In this document: positions 57,002 to 64,000 of the stretch, in pieces
How positions within the stretch are numbered: the first letter of the stretch is position 1
Layout of the letters: each line of letters opens with the position of its first letter
Origin: Mycobacterium basiliense
GTDB taxonomy: Bacteria; Actinomycetota; Actinomycetes; Mycobacteriales; Mycobacteriaceae
DNA: 64,000 nt
Assembly: GCF_900292015.1 (NCBI RefSeq)
Contig: NZ_LR130759.1
Location: 4,340,001-4,404,000 of the forward strand
Direction of reading: 5' to 3'
Notes under the pieces: generated by a model
Database searches by the model: none
What the model was told of the DNA's origin: nothing
Seen by the model: the letters and a program-made list of their open reading frames with translations, nothing else
Position numbers and translations under genes: made by a program

Positions 57002-57976
57002 ATGACGGCTCCTCCCGGCGGTCCCTATGGCCAGGATCCGAGCGGATCGAATCCGTATGGGCAGAACCCGTATTGGGGCCCTCAGCCGCAAGGCGGTCCC
57101 TATCAGTACCCAGGCGGGAGTCCGTACTCGAATCCCTATGGCGGTGCGGATCCCTACGGCGCAGGCACCTCCCCCCCACCGCAATACCCCCAACCCGGTC
57201 AGCAGTATGCCCCCGGCTGGGCGACCGGGTCCTACCCGCCGGGCCCACCGCCGAAAGGACCCGGCTCGAAGATGCCGTGGTTGATTTTGGCCGGTGTGGC
57301 GGTGCTGGGCGTCATCGTGGTGGTGGTAGTCCTGGTGGTCGCGTTGAGCGGTGAAAACAAGTCCAGCAACGCAAATCCCAGCGGCTCACCGGTCACCTCG
57401 AGCGCACCGACATCGCAGCCGAACGATTCCGAGCAAACGGCGACCGGCTGCACACCCAACGTATCCGGCGGTGAGCGACCGCTCGGCGAGATCATCAGTG
57501 CCGGCAAATTGTCGTTTCCGATCAGCGCGGCACCTGGATGGTCGGTGTTCTCCGACGATCAGAGCCCCAACCTGATCGAGGCGCTCGGCGTCGGCCAGGA
57601 GGTGCCAGGCGCCAGTCAGTGGATGATGCAAGCCGAGGTCGCCATCACCAACTTCGTCGCCAGCATGAACGTCAATGCGCAGGCGTCCAAGCTGCTGGAG
57701 TGCGTGGTCGACGGTCCGGGTTACGAACAGTCCTCGCCTACCCTGGGCCCGACCAAGATGTCCTCGATCACGGTGGACGGGGTCAAGGCCGCCCGGGTCG
57801 ACGCCGACATCACGATCGCCGACACCTCACGCAACGTGAAGGGTGACTCCGTGGTCATCATCGCCGTTGACACCAAACCGGTCACCATTTTCATGGGCGC
57901 AACCCCCATCGGCGACGCGGATTCGGCCGCCACCATTAACCGGGTCATCGCGGCGCTCCGGGTTTCGCCGAACTGA
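57002..57976 (+). CDS. Gly/Pro/Tyr-rich membrane protein (Rv1097c-like)
   Basis: Protein of 324 aa. The first 85 residues are a flexible cytosolic tail of GPY/NPYG repeats (SNPYGQNPYWGP). One membrane helix (WLILAGVAVLGVIVVVVVLVVAL, residues 96-118, 23 residues long) follows. An external domain of about 200 residues comes after a Ser/Asn linker. The layout is like other mycobacterial wall-associated proteins. Function unknown. The ATG is at 57002. Its end overlaps the convergent cyclase gene by 32 bp. Confidence 0.85.
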   Translation: MTAPPGGPYGQDPSGSNPYGQNPYWGPQPQGGPYQYPGGSPYSNPYGGADPYGAGTSPPPQYPQPGQQYAPGWATGSYPPGPPPKGPGSKMPWLILAGVAVLGVIVVVVVLVVALSGENKSSNANPSGSPVTSSAPTSQPNDSEQTATGCTPNVSGGERPLGEIISAGKLSFPISAAPGWSVFSDDQSPNLIEALGVGQEVPGASQWMMQAEVAITNFVASMNVNAQASKLLECVVDGPGYEQSSPTLGPTKMSSITVDGVKAARVDADITIADTSRNVKGDSVVIIAVDTKPVTIFMGATPIGDADSAATINRVIAALRVSPN

Positions 57977-59492
57977 TCTGGGTATGGTCGGGCCCGGCCG
58001 GCGCAGACACCTTAGTGGCCTCGGATCGGCCTCGTAGAACCGTCGAATAGCATTCGGCCCAGCATGCGCGTTCGGCCGGATTGGCGCGGTCCAGGGCCGC
58101 CGCCGAACACAAGATCCGCCGTTCGGAGGTTTTGGCAAGGTCGGCCAGACGGGCCGCCTCGTTGACGGCGTTGCCGATCACCGTGTACTCGTAGCGGTTT
58201 TCGGCGCCGATGTTGCCGGCAAAAACCCGGCCCGCCGAAACGCCGATGCCAAAGTCCACTATCGGTAGCCCGCGCAGCTGGGTACCCAACTCACGCGCTG
58301 TCGCCAGGGCGTCCGAGGCCGGTTCGCCCGTCCGCAGCGGAGCCCCGAAAATCGCCAACGCCGCGTCTCCTTCGAACTTGTTGACCAGCCCCTGACGTTC
58401 GTCTACGGCGTCGACGACGATTCGAAAGAAGTCGTTGAGTACCTCAGCCACCTCGTGCGGCGACCGGTTTTCGGCAAGCTGGGTGGAGCCCACCAGATCG
58501 ATGTAGAGAACGGCCGCTTCCAGCACGTCGCCGGACAGCGCGGACCCCTCTTCCATCGCGCGGCGGGCCACATCCGCGCCCACGTGGCGACCGAATAGGT
58601 CGCGGAGTCGTTCGCGTTCCTCGAGTCCGGACACCATCCGGTTGAATCCGGTTTGCAGCCGCCCGATCTGGGAGCGTTCATAGGCACCGACATAGGTTGC
58701 GATGTTGCCGTGCTGAACCTGCGCCATCGCATCGACAACCTCGTCGAGGGGATCGGAAATGGATCGAGAGGTCAGGATCATGGTCGGAAGGCCCAGCAGC
58801 AACGCCGCCAGCGACACCACCAAGATCGGCACATCCAACGATGCGGAGTCCTCAATCACCCAGCCGTAGGATCGCAGCACGACGAATGCCATGATGACGC
58901 CGATGGGTAGCGCACTGCACAAAAACCACAGCAGGACCAATCGCGCGAAAACACCGGGGACCGCGAGACGCGGACGGCCACCCAAGGTCGCCATTCGCAC
59001 GATCGGCCGCAGGGTGCGTTGCGAGAGCAGCAGGCCGGTACCCGCGGCAGCGGGTCCGCCGAGCACCACACCGAGCAGGATGGATAGCAGAATTTTCGCG
59101 CCGCCCGCGTAATTGATCAGCATCAGTACCCCGCCAGAGGTAGCCCAGGCCCCCGCCAAGATGGCCGACTGGCGGCCGCCGAGCCTGAAGGCGGCTTCCC
59201 GCTGCTCCGGTGTGGGTGGGTGGCCCGGCACGAACCACCGCAGAGTGGGAGCCAAAGTCACCGCCCCGGCGACCGCCACGCTGATCGTTCCCGACACGAC
59301 CAGCAGCACCACCACCGGCAGGTTTTTCTCTGCGAAGTCGACGTAGGTGTGGCCTCGCAGCGGGATCAAAATGGCCGACGCATCGATGACGGCAATGACG
59401 TAGGCCAAGGCGAGGGCGAACGCATATTGGAGCAACAACCTGCGGGTGCTCTGCTGCTGCGCTTCGTTCGCCGAAGCGCCGGTTCTAGGCAC
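57945..59492 (-). CDS. Membrane-bound class III adenylate cyclase with HAMP domain
   Basis: Protein of 515 aa. Six membrane helices lie within residues 20-240. A HAMP domain runs from about 243 to 295 (SRSISDPLDEVVDAMAQVQHG). The catalytic domain starts near 325 with the metal ligands Asp332 (IDLVGST) and Asp376 (KFEGDA), Lys372, and GNAVNEAARL for the Asn/Arg pair. It resembles the Rv1318c-Rv1320c/Rv3645 group. The start is GTG at 59490-59492, which overlaps the TAG of the deacetylase gene by 8 bp. In M. tuberculosis no cyclase stands between the Rv1096 and Rv1097c genes as I recall. Confidence 0.88.
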   Translation of the reverse strand: MPRTGASANEAQQQSTRRLLLQYAFALALAYVIAVIDASAILIPLRGHTYVDFAEKNLPVVVLLVVSGTISVAVAGAVTLAPTLRWFVPGHPPTPEQREAAFRLGGRQSAILAGAWATSGGVLMLINYAGGAKILLSILLGVVLGGPAAAGTGLLLSQRTLRPIVRMATLGGRPRLAVPGVFARLVLLWFLCSALPIGVIMAFVVLRSYGWVIEDSASLDVPILVVSLAALLLGLPTMILTSRSISDPLDEVVDAMAQVQHGNIATYVGAYERSQIGRLQTGFNRMVSGLEERERLRDLFGRHVGADVARRAMEEGSALSGDVLEAAVLYIDLVGSTQLAENRSPHEVAEVLNDFFRIVVDAVDERQGLVNKFEGDAALAIFGAPLRTGEPASDALATARELGTQLRGLPIVDFGIGVSAGRVFAGNIGAENRYEYTVIGNAVNEAARLADLAKTSERRILCSAAALDRANPAERACWAECYSTVLRGRSEATKVSAPAGPDHTQISSAKPGAPR

Positions 59493-60360
59493 CGTTATTG
59501 GGCCCGCCCGAGTTCTGTCCGGGGATGTCGACGATGGGGAAGTTGGGCATCGGCTTGGGCGACGGGGTATCGGGTAGCGGCGGAATATCGCCGGGCGGGA
59601 TGTCATGGAGTGCGTTGACCGGCGGACCGTTCTCCCTGCCGCCGTAGCTGCTTCCGGGTGCCCGCGGCCCGAGCAGCTCGCTGACCGTCACCAAGCGGTA
59701 GCCGTTGGCCTTGAGCACCGGAATGAATTGGTACACCAGGTCGACGGTGCTGGAGTAGGTGTCGTGGAACAACACCACCGAACCCGGCTTAAGGTAGGTC
59801 ATCAGCATGTACCGCGTTGCCGCGGTGTTGGAGTCGTTCGCCCAATCGAACGGGATGACATCCCACAGAATCTCGGCTTGGTTGAACTTGGCCGCGGTTT
59901 GGCGCACCGCGTTGTCGGACAGCCCCCCCGCGGGACGATACAGCTTGGGCGTGCTGCCGGTGGCGGCCGTGATCGCGTCGTTGGCCCGGGAAAACTGCCC
60001 GGCGATGTCCGCCGGAGGGATCGTCGTCATGTTGGGGTGTTCCCAGGTGTGGCTGCCGATCTCCATGCCCGCGTCCGCGATGCGCTTGGCTCCCGCCGGG
60101 TTGGCGGCCACCTTGTTGCCGATCAAAAAGAAGGTGGCCTTGGCGTCGTTGTCCTTCAAGATTTGCAACAGCCGGTCGGTATACGGTCCCGGGCCGTCGT
60201 CGAAGGTCAACGCCACACACTTGACCATCGCACAGCTGGCGCTGTCCGCTCGGGTGACATGACCGGTGAGACTGCCGATTACCAGCACCGCGACGGCAGC
60301 AACGACACCGACGACCATGCGCCCGTAGCGCCAGGCCTGGTTGTCGAGCCGTTTGTGCAC
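59485..60360 (-). CDS. Polysaccharide (peptidoglycan) deacetylase, NodB domain
   Basis: Protein of 291 aa. An N-terminal membrane anchor or signal lies at residues 14-34. The NodB domain carries TFDDGPG with Asp54 and Asp55, and the metal His pair His104/His108 in SHTWEHPN. The motif RPAGGLSDNAV and the catalytic His in LFHDTYSS complete it. It removes acetyl groups from GlcNAc or MurNAc of peptidoglycan and so resists lysozyme. It corresponds to Rv1096. The start is GTG at 60358-60360. The tail is rich in Pro, Asn and Gly. Confidence 0.92.
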   Translation of the reverse strand: MHKRLDNQAWRYGRMVVGVVAAVAVLVIGSLTGHVTRADSASCAMVKCVALTFDDGPGPYTDRLLQILKDNDAKATFFLIGNKVAANPAGAKRIADAGMEIGSHTWEHPNMTTIPPADIAGQFSRANDAITAATGSTPKLYRPAGGLSDNAVRQTAAKFNQAEILWDVIPFDWANDSNTAATRYMLMTYLKPGSVVLFHDTYSSTVDLVYQFIPVLKANGYRLVTVSELLGPRAPGSSYGGRENGPPVNALHDIPPGDIPPLPDTPSPKPMPNFPIVDIPGQNSGGPNNGA

Positions 60361-60400
60361 CCTGGAAGCCTACCTGGCATCGGAAGCGCAAATCCCGTCG

Positions 60401-61702
60401 TCAACGCGGCCCGGTGATCTCTTCCAGCATCTCGGTGACCAGTGCGGCGATCGGTGAGCGTTCGCTGCGCAGCAGCGTGATGTGCGCGAACAGCGGGTGG
60501 CCTTTGAGCTTCTCAATCACCGCGGCGACGCCGTCGTGACGGCCAACCCGCAGGTTGTCCCGCTGTGCGATGTCGTGGGTGAGCACCACCCGCGAGCCGG
60601 TACCCAGCCTGGACAACACGGTCAGCAACACGTTGCGTTCCAGCGACTGCGCCTCGTCGACGATGACGAAGGAGTCATGCAATGAACGACCTCGGATGTG
60701 GGTCAGCGGTAACACCTCAAGCATGCCGCGGGATAGGACCTCCTCTAGCACCGCCGGACTGGCCAGGCCCTCGAGCGTGTCAAAGACGGCTTGCGCCCAG
60801 GGCCCCATTTTGTCGCTTTCGCTACCGGGTAGATAGCCCAGCTCCTGGCCGCCCACGGCGTACAGCGGGCGGAAAACGACCACCTTGCGCTGAGTCCGTC
60901 GTTCCAGCACCGCCTCCAGACCCGCGCACAACGCCAGTGCGGACTTACCGGTGCCGGCTTTGCCACCCAGCGACACGATGCCCACCGACTCGTCGAGCAA
61001 CAGTTCAAGCGCCACCCGTTGCTCGGCGGAGCGGCCGCGCAGACCGAACACTTCGCGGTCACCACGCACCAGCTGGATACGTTTCGCGGCAGTGACTCGC
61101 CCCAGGGCGTGCGAGCTACCTCCCAGCAGCCGAATCCCCGTGTGACAGGGCAGGTCCCGGGCTTCGGCCAGGTCGATCTCCCCGTCGGAGAACAGTGCGT
61201 CGATGTCCTCGGCGGCGGTCTCGATCTCGTGCATGCCCGACCATCCCGAGGCGATGACGTCCTGCGCGTGATACTCGTCGGCGGCCAGACCCACCGCGGC
61301 GGCCTTCACCCGAAGTGGAATGTCCTTGCTGACCAATGTGACGCGCTTGCCCTCCGCTGCCAGGTTGGCCGCGCAGCTCAAGATGCGGGAGTCGTTGCTT
61401 TCGGTGCGAAATCCTGCAGGCAGCACCGACGGATCGGTGTGGTTGAGTTCGACGTGCAGCGAACCACCCTGTGTCCCAACCGGAATAGGCTGATCCAGAC
61501 GCCCGTGTTCCAACCTAAGGTCGTCGAACAACCGCAATGCCTGTCGGGCGAACCAGCCCAACTCGTGGTGATGGCGTTTAGCCTCGAGTTCACTGACTAC
61601 CACCAGCGGAACCACCACTTCATGCTCGGCGAATCGGCTGCAGGCCCAGGGGTCGGACAGCAGCACAGAGGTGTCGAGCACATACGTCCGGAGATCGGTC
61701 AC
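60401..61702 (-). CDS. phoH2: PhoH2: PIN ribonuclease fused to PhoH ATPase
   Basis: Protein of 433 aa, the same length as I recall for Rv1095. The N-terminal PIN domain ([14 protein letters not shown] with Asp10, further acidic residues to about 145) is an RNase. The C-terminal PhoH domain has Walker A GKAGTGKS at 247-254 and Walker B FVIVDEAQ, an RNA helicase-like ATPase. The start is GTG at 61700-61702, overlapping the stop of the small upstream gene in GTGA. Published work on mycobacterial PhoH2 describes it as a toxin-like RNA unwinding and cleaving enzyme whose partner PhoAT is encoded just upstream. Confidence 0.93.
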   Translation of the reverse strand: MTDLRTYVLDTSVLLSDPWACSRFAEHEVVVPLVVVSELEAKRHHHELGWFARQALRLFDDLRLEHGRLDQPIPVGTQGGSLHVELNHTDPSVLPAGFRTESNDSRILSCAANLAAEGKRVTLVSKDIPLRVKAAAVGLAADEYHAQDVIASGWSGMHEIETAAEDIDALFSDGEIDLAEARDLPCHTGIRLLGGSSHALGRVTAAKRIQLVRGDREVFGLRGRSAEQRVALELLLDESVGIVSLGGKAGTGKSALALCAGLEAVLERRTQRKVVVFRPLYAVGGQELGYLPGSESDKMGPWAQAVFDTLEGLASPAVLEEVLSRGMLEVLPLTHIRGRSLHDSFVIVDEAQSLERNVLLTVLSRLGTGSRVVLTHDIAQRDNLRVGRHDGVAAVIEKLKGHPLFAHITLLRSERSPIAALVTEMLEEITGPR

Positions 61703-61842
61703 TGAGCGCTCCTCGAGCGAATTGCGCTCGGGCGGACCCACACGAGCGTGTCGGCGCGGGCCGCGGCACCAGGACCGGGGCCGGTCCTGCCGTTGACGTG
61801 ACGGAAGGTGCCGCCCTGGCAGCTGAGCATGTCGCTGACCAT
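61699..61842 (-). CDS. phoAT: Probable PhoAT antitoxin-like small protein
   Basis: Small protein of 47 aa from the ATG at 61840-61842 ([18 protein letters not shown] ... [14 protein letters not shown]), ending in a TGA that overlaps the phoH2 GTG by four bases. The frame is open to 61977, so a longer form starting from GTG is possible. That start would lie in a tandemly duplicated 58-bp segment, which is why the internal ATG is preferred. The assignment rests on position and the 4-bp overlap known for phoAT-phoH2, not on a recognised domain. Confidence 0.55.
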   Translation of the reverse strand: MVSDMLSCQGGTFRHVNGRTGPGPGAAARADTLVWVRPSAIRSRSAQ

Positions 61843-61896
61843 CGAGTCCGACGCTACTCTGCCGATGACACGCCTGCAGAGCAGGCGCGCCGAGGG

Positions 61897-62012
61897 GACC
61901 CAGCTTGACGACGATGCACTCCGCGCAGCGCAGTGAGAAGGAGTCGAGCAATCAGACCCAGCTTGACGACGATGCACTCCGCGCAGCGCAGTGAGAAGGA
62001 GTCGAGCAATCA
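61897..62012. repeat. Perfect 58-bp tandem duplication upstream of phoAT/phoH2
   Basis: Two adjacent 58-bp units (61897-61954 and 61955-62012) are identical, each starting GACCCAGCTTGACG and ending GTCGAGCAATCA. They fill most of the gap between desA2 and phoAT. 58 is not a multiple of three, so the copy changes the reading frame of anything translated through it. Confidence 0.9.
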
Positions 62013-62043
62013 GACCTCGCGCGCAGTCTCGCGCGACCGGGAC

Positions 62044-62871
62044 CTAACTCGTGACGAACTGCTGCAGTTGCGGCTCGTCGGCCAGGCCCCATTGGCTGAG
62101 GCGATCGGAGATCACCGTCCGCAGCTGTTGCGGGTCGAATATCCCGGCATCGGCCACGTTCTGCACCTTGTCGCGGTAGGCCTCGATGTCGGCACCGAGG
62201 ACTTCCAGGTCGGCCGCACGAGCCGCGATCGCCGCGATCGTCTCGTCGCGGGTAGAGCCGAGACAGTGCGTCACCAGGTTGGCGAAGAACTCCTCATGGC
62301 GCACTTCGTCGCGGGCGATCCGGTCGATGAGCCCGGCCAGGATGGGCTCTTCGATCTGCGCGGCCAGGTTGCGGCAGAACACCGCGCAGGAGCGCTCGTA
62401 GAGCGCCATGAACACCAAGGTCTCAACCTGCGAGTACGTGTCGGCGCGGTAGCCCTTCATCACGTGCTGGACCCGGACGTCTTCGTTGGCCACCGGGTCA
62501 ACCTCCCGAGTCACCACCAGGTATTCGCGCAGCGCAATGGCGTGCAAGTGTTCCTCTCCGGTCCATCGACCAAGCCAGCGGCCCCACCAGTCTTCGAGGA
62601 TGAAGTGCTCGACGAGCTCGCGGTGATGACCGGCCAGGTTGTCCTTGAGGATCAGCAGGATCTCGCAGGCGTCGGTGATCACCCTGGGCAGCGTCGCCTG
62701 AGACGGATCCCAATCCCGCCCACCGAGGAAGGCGAAGTTCTCGCCCTGGTCGAACGGAACGTAGTCGTGAGCGAACCAGATGTCCTCGGTGTCGAGGTGG
62801 CGGGCCATGTTTTGTTCCACTACGGGCTCGAGCTCAAGGGTCAGCGCATCAGCTACAGGTTTCTGTGCCAT
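62044..62871 (-). CDS. desA2: Acyl-ACP desaturase DesA2
   Basis: Protein of 275 aa of the plant-type soluble desaturase fold. The metal-site helices carry DNLAGHHRELVEHF and EEHLH in the first half, and then DEVRHEEFFANLVTH. The class usually has two ExxH motifs: here DEVRH and EEHLH-type segments are present, with some substitution in the first site. It is thought to act in mycolic acid precursor desaturation; activity of DesA2 itself is still debated. The start is ATG at 62869-62871 (MAQKPVADAL), as in Rv1094. An upstream GTA/ATG extension of eight codons is not used. Confidence 0.92.
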   Translation of the reverse strand: MAQKPVADALTLELEPVVEQNMARHLDTEDIWFAHDYVPFDQGENFAFLGGRDWDPSQATLPRVITDACEILLILKDNLAGHHRELVEHFILEDWWGRWLGRWTGEEHLHAIALREYLVVTREVDPVANEDVRVQHVMKGYRADTYSQVETLVFMALYERSCAVFCRNLAAQIEEPILAGLIDRIARDEVRHEEFFANLVTHCLGSTRDETIAAIAARAADLEVLGADIEAYRDKVQNVADAGIFDPQQLRTVISDRLSQWGLADEPQLQQFVTS

Positions 62872-62968
62872 GCGGTAACTGTAACCCGTATACACAGGTT
62901 TATGAAATCGACCCTCCGGCTAGCCGGCCGAAGTGGCGAGGGCGCCCTAGCGCTACCCCGACCGCAGG

Positions 62969-64000
62969 TCAGCGGTCTACCAGACGCCACTCTTCCAAGC
63001 CCTCGTAGAGAGGAAAATCCCTGGCCAACCGAGTCACCCGATTCCTAAGCGCTGCCACGTCAGCGGCGCTGCCAGCCGCTAAGGCGGTAGCAATGACGTC
63101 AGCCACCTCGCTGAATTCCGCTTCCCCAAACCCGCGGCTCGCCAGTGCCGGAGTTCCTACGCGAAGGCCCGAGGTCACCATCGGCGGTCGAGGATCGTTG
63201 GGCACCGCGTTGCGGTTGACCGTGATACCCACCTCGTGGAGCAGGTCTTCGGCCGCCTGGCCGTCCAGTGGGGAGTTGCGCAGATCGACGAGCACCAGGT
63301 GGACGTCGGTGCCGCCGCTGACCACCGACACGCCCGCCTTGGCCACATCGTCGGCCAGCAACCTGTCGGCGATGATCCGGGCGCCGGACAGCGTCCGTTG
63401 CTGGCGTTCGGCGAACTCCGGTGAGGCTGCGATCTTCAACGCGACCGCCTTGCCGGCAACCACGTGCATCAGCGGTCCGCCCTGCTGTCCCGGGAACACC
63501 GCCGAATTGATGACCTTCGCGTACTCCTGCTTGCCCAGGATCATGCCGGAACGGGCACCGCCCAGCGTCTTATGGATGGTGGTCGACACCACATCCGCGT
63601 GCGGCACCGGCGAGGGATGCAACCCCGCCGCCACCAACCCGGCGAAGTGGGCCATGTCGACCCACAACTTGGCGTCGACCTCGTCGGCGATCGACCGGAA
63701 CGCCGCGAAATCGATAATCCGGGGGTAAGCCGACCAGCCAGCAATTATCACCTTCGGACGGAACTCGAGAGCCTTGGCCCGCACCGCGTCCATATCGATG
63801 AGGTGCGTGGCCGGGTCTACGCCGTAGAAGTCGTTCTCGTATAGCTTGCCCGAGAAGTTCAGCCGCATACCGTGAGTCAGATGCCCCCCGTTGGCGAGGT
63901 CGAGACCCAACAACCGCTCTCCCGGTGACATCAGCGCGTGCAGTACCGCGGCGTTGGCCTGAGCGCCGGAGTGTGGCTGCACGTTGGCAAAGTCCGCCCC
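62969..64000 (-). CDS. glyA1: Serine hydroxymethyltransferase (N-terminal part outside window)
   Basis: About 343 C-terminal residues are present; the first about 85 lie beyond the window. Visible features are [13 protein letters not shown], the PLP-site Lys in [25 protein letters not shown] and the C-terminal [14 protein letters not shown]. The loop after the PLP lysine reads LGGARSG instead of the common LRGPRGG, as I recall for Rv1093 as well. It converts serine and THF to glycine and 5,10-methylene-THF. The stop is at 62969, about 100 bp from the desA2 start. Confidence 0.95.
   Translation of the reverse strand, partial: GADFANVQPHSGAQANAAVLHALMSPGERLLGLDLANGGHLTHGMRLNFSGKLYENDFYGVDPATHLIDMDAVRAKALEFRPKVIIAGWSAYPRIIDFAAFRSIADEVDAKLWVDMAHFAGLVAAGLHPSPVPHADVVSTTIHKTLGGARSGMILGKQEYAKVINSAVFPGQQGGPLMHVVAGKAVALKIAASPEFAERQQRTLSGARIIADRLLADDVAKAGVSVVSGGTDVHLVLVDLRNSPLDGQAAEDLLHEVGITVNRNAVPNDPRPPMVTSGLRVGTPALASRGFGEAEFSEVADVIATALAAGSAADVAALRNRVTRLARDFPLYEGLEEWRLVDR

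Overview
The window is from a slow-growing Mycobacterium. The evidence is high GC, PE_PGRS, PPE-MPTR and PPE-SVP genes, a B12 riboswitch in front of metE, many GTG/TTG starts and overlapping junctions. The gene order also matches the M. tuberculosis Rv1093-Rv1135c region in reverse orientation. It is not M. tuberculosis itself. Several genes that I recall as broken there (the Rv1119c/Rv1120c cyclase and the Rv1104/Rv1105 esterase) are single intact frames here. The window also holds insertions: an ECF sigma/YciI pair, a P450 island, a TetR/VOC pair and an extra adenylate cyclase. A relative of M. kansasii or M. marinum is the best guess. Homologue names come from memory of the families; no search was run.

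Layout. 1-2444: 3' part of a PPE-MPTR gene. 2523-4087: ECF42-type sigma factor with a YciI/DGPF protein. 4188-16720: accessory metabolic island. It contains a five-gene operon (substrate-binding protein, AveC-like membrane protein, SDR, aldehyde dehydrogenase, P450), a VWA/MoxR ATPase pair, a lone PPE-SVP gene, a double-TetR regulator resembling Mce3R and a second SDR. 16732-16993: a gene remnant. 17080-19713: cobalamin riboswitch and metE. 19794-21515: Rv1132-like membrane protein behind a KstR-type operator. 21777-25376: PE_PGRS. 25722-27684: amine oxidase and DoxX. 28173-30463: short PpdK and its partner. 30501-32860: WS/DGAT-like protein and epoxide hydrolase EphC. 33161-34275: TetR and VOC protein. 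34389-37712: hydrolase, then zwf1-gnd2 of the pentose phosphate pathway. 37852-42767: cyclase, small membrane proteins, two NlpC/P60-type proteins, a GNAT enzyme and a lipoprotein. 42839-48681: ychF, Rv1111c, ispH, Rv1109c and xseAB. 48736-53644: 3-beta-HSD, esterase, PerM and dienelactone hydrolase. 53673-56943: Rv1100-like, glpX and fum. 57002-60360: Rv1097c-like, a HAMP adenylate cyclase and a polysaccharide deacetylase. 60401-64000: phoH2 with probable phoAT, desA2 and the 3' part of glyA1.

The most interesting signal is a 15-bp asymmetric motif, consensus CCAAAWATNTGTTCC, at five promoters of the 4-17 kb island, including the promoter of the double-TetR gene itself. In three promoters the motif lies exactly one base downstream of the -10 hexamer. 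In two it begins on the last base of the -35 hexamer. This defines a compact putative regulon that ties the P450 operon, the VWA and MoxR genes, the second SDR and the regulator together. Two separate KstR-type sites tie the Rv1132-like gene and the 3-beta-HSD gene to sterol catabolism control.
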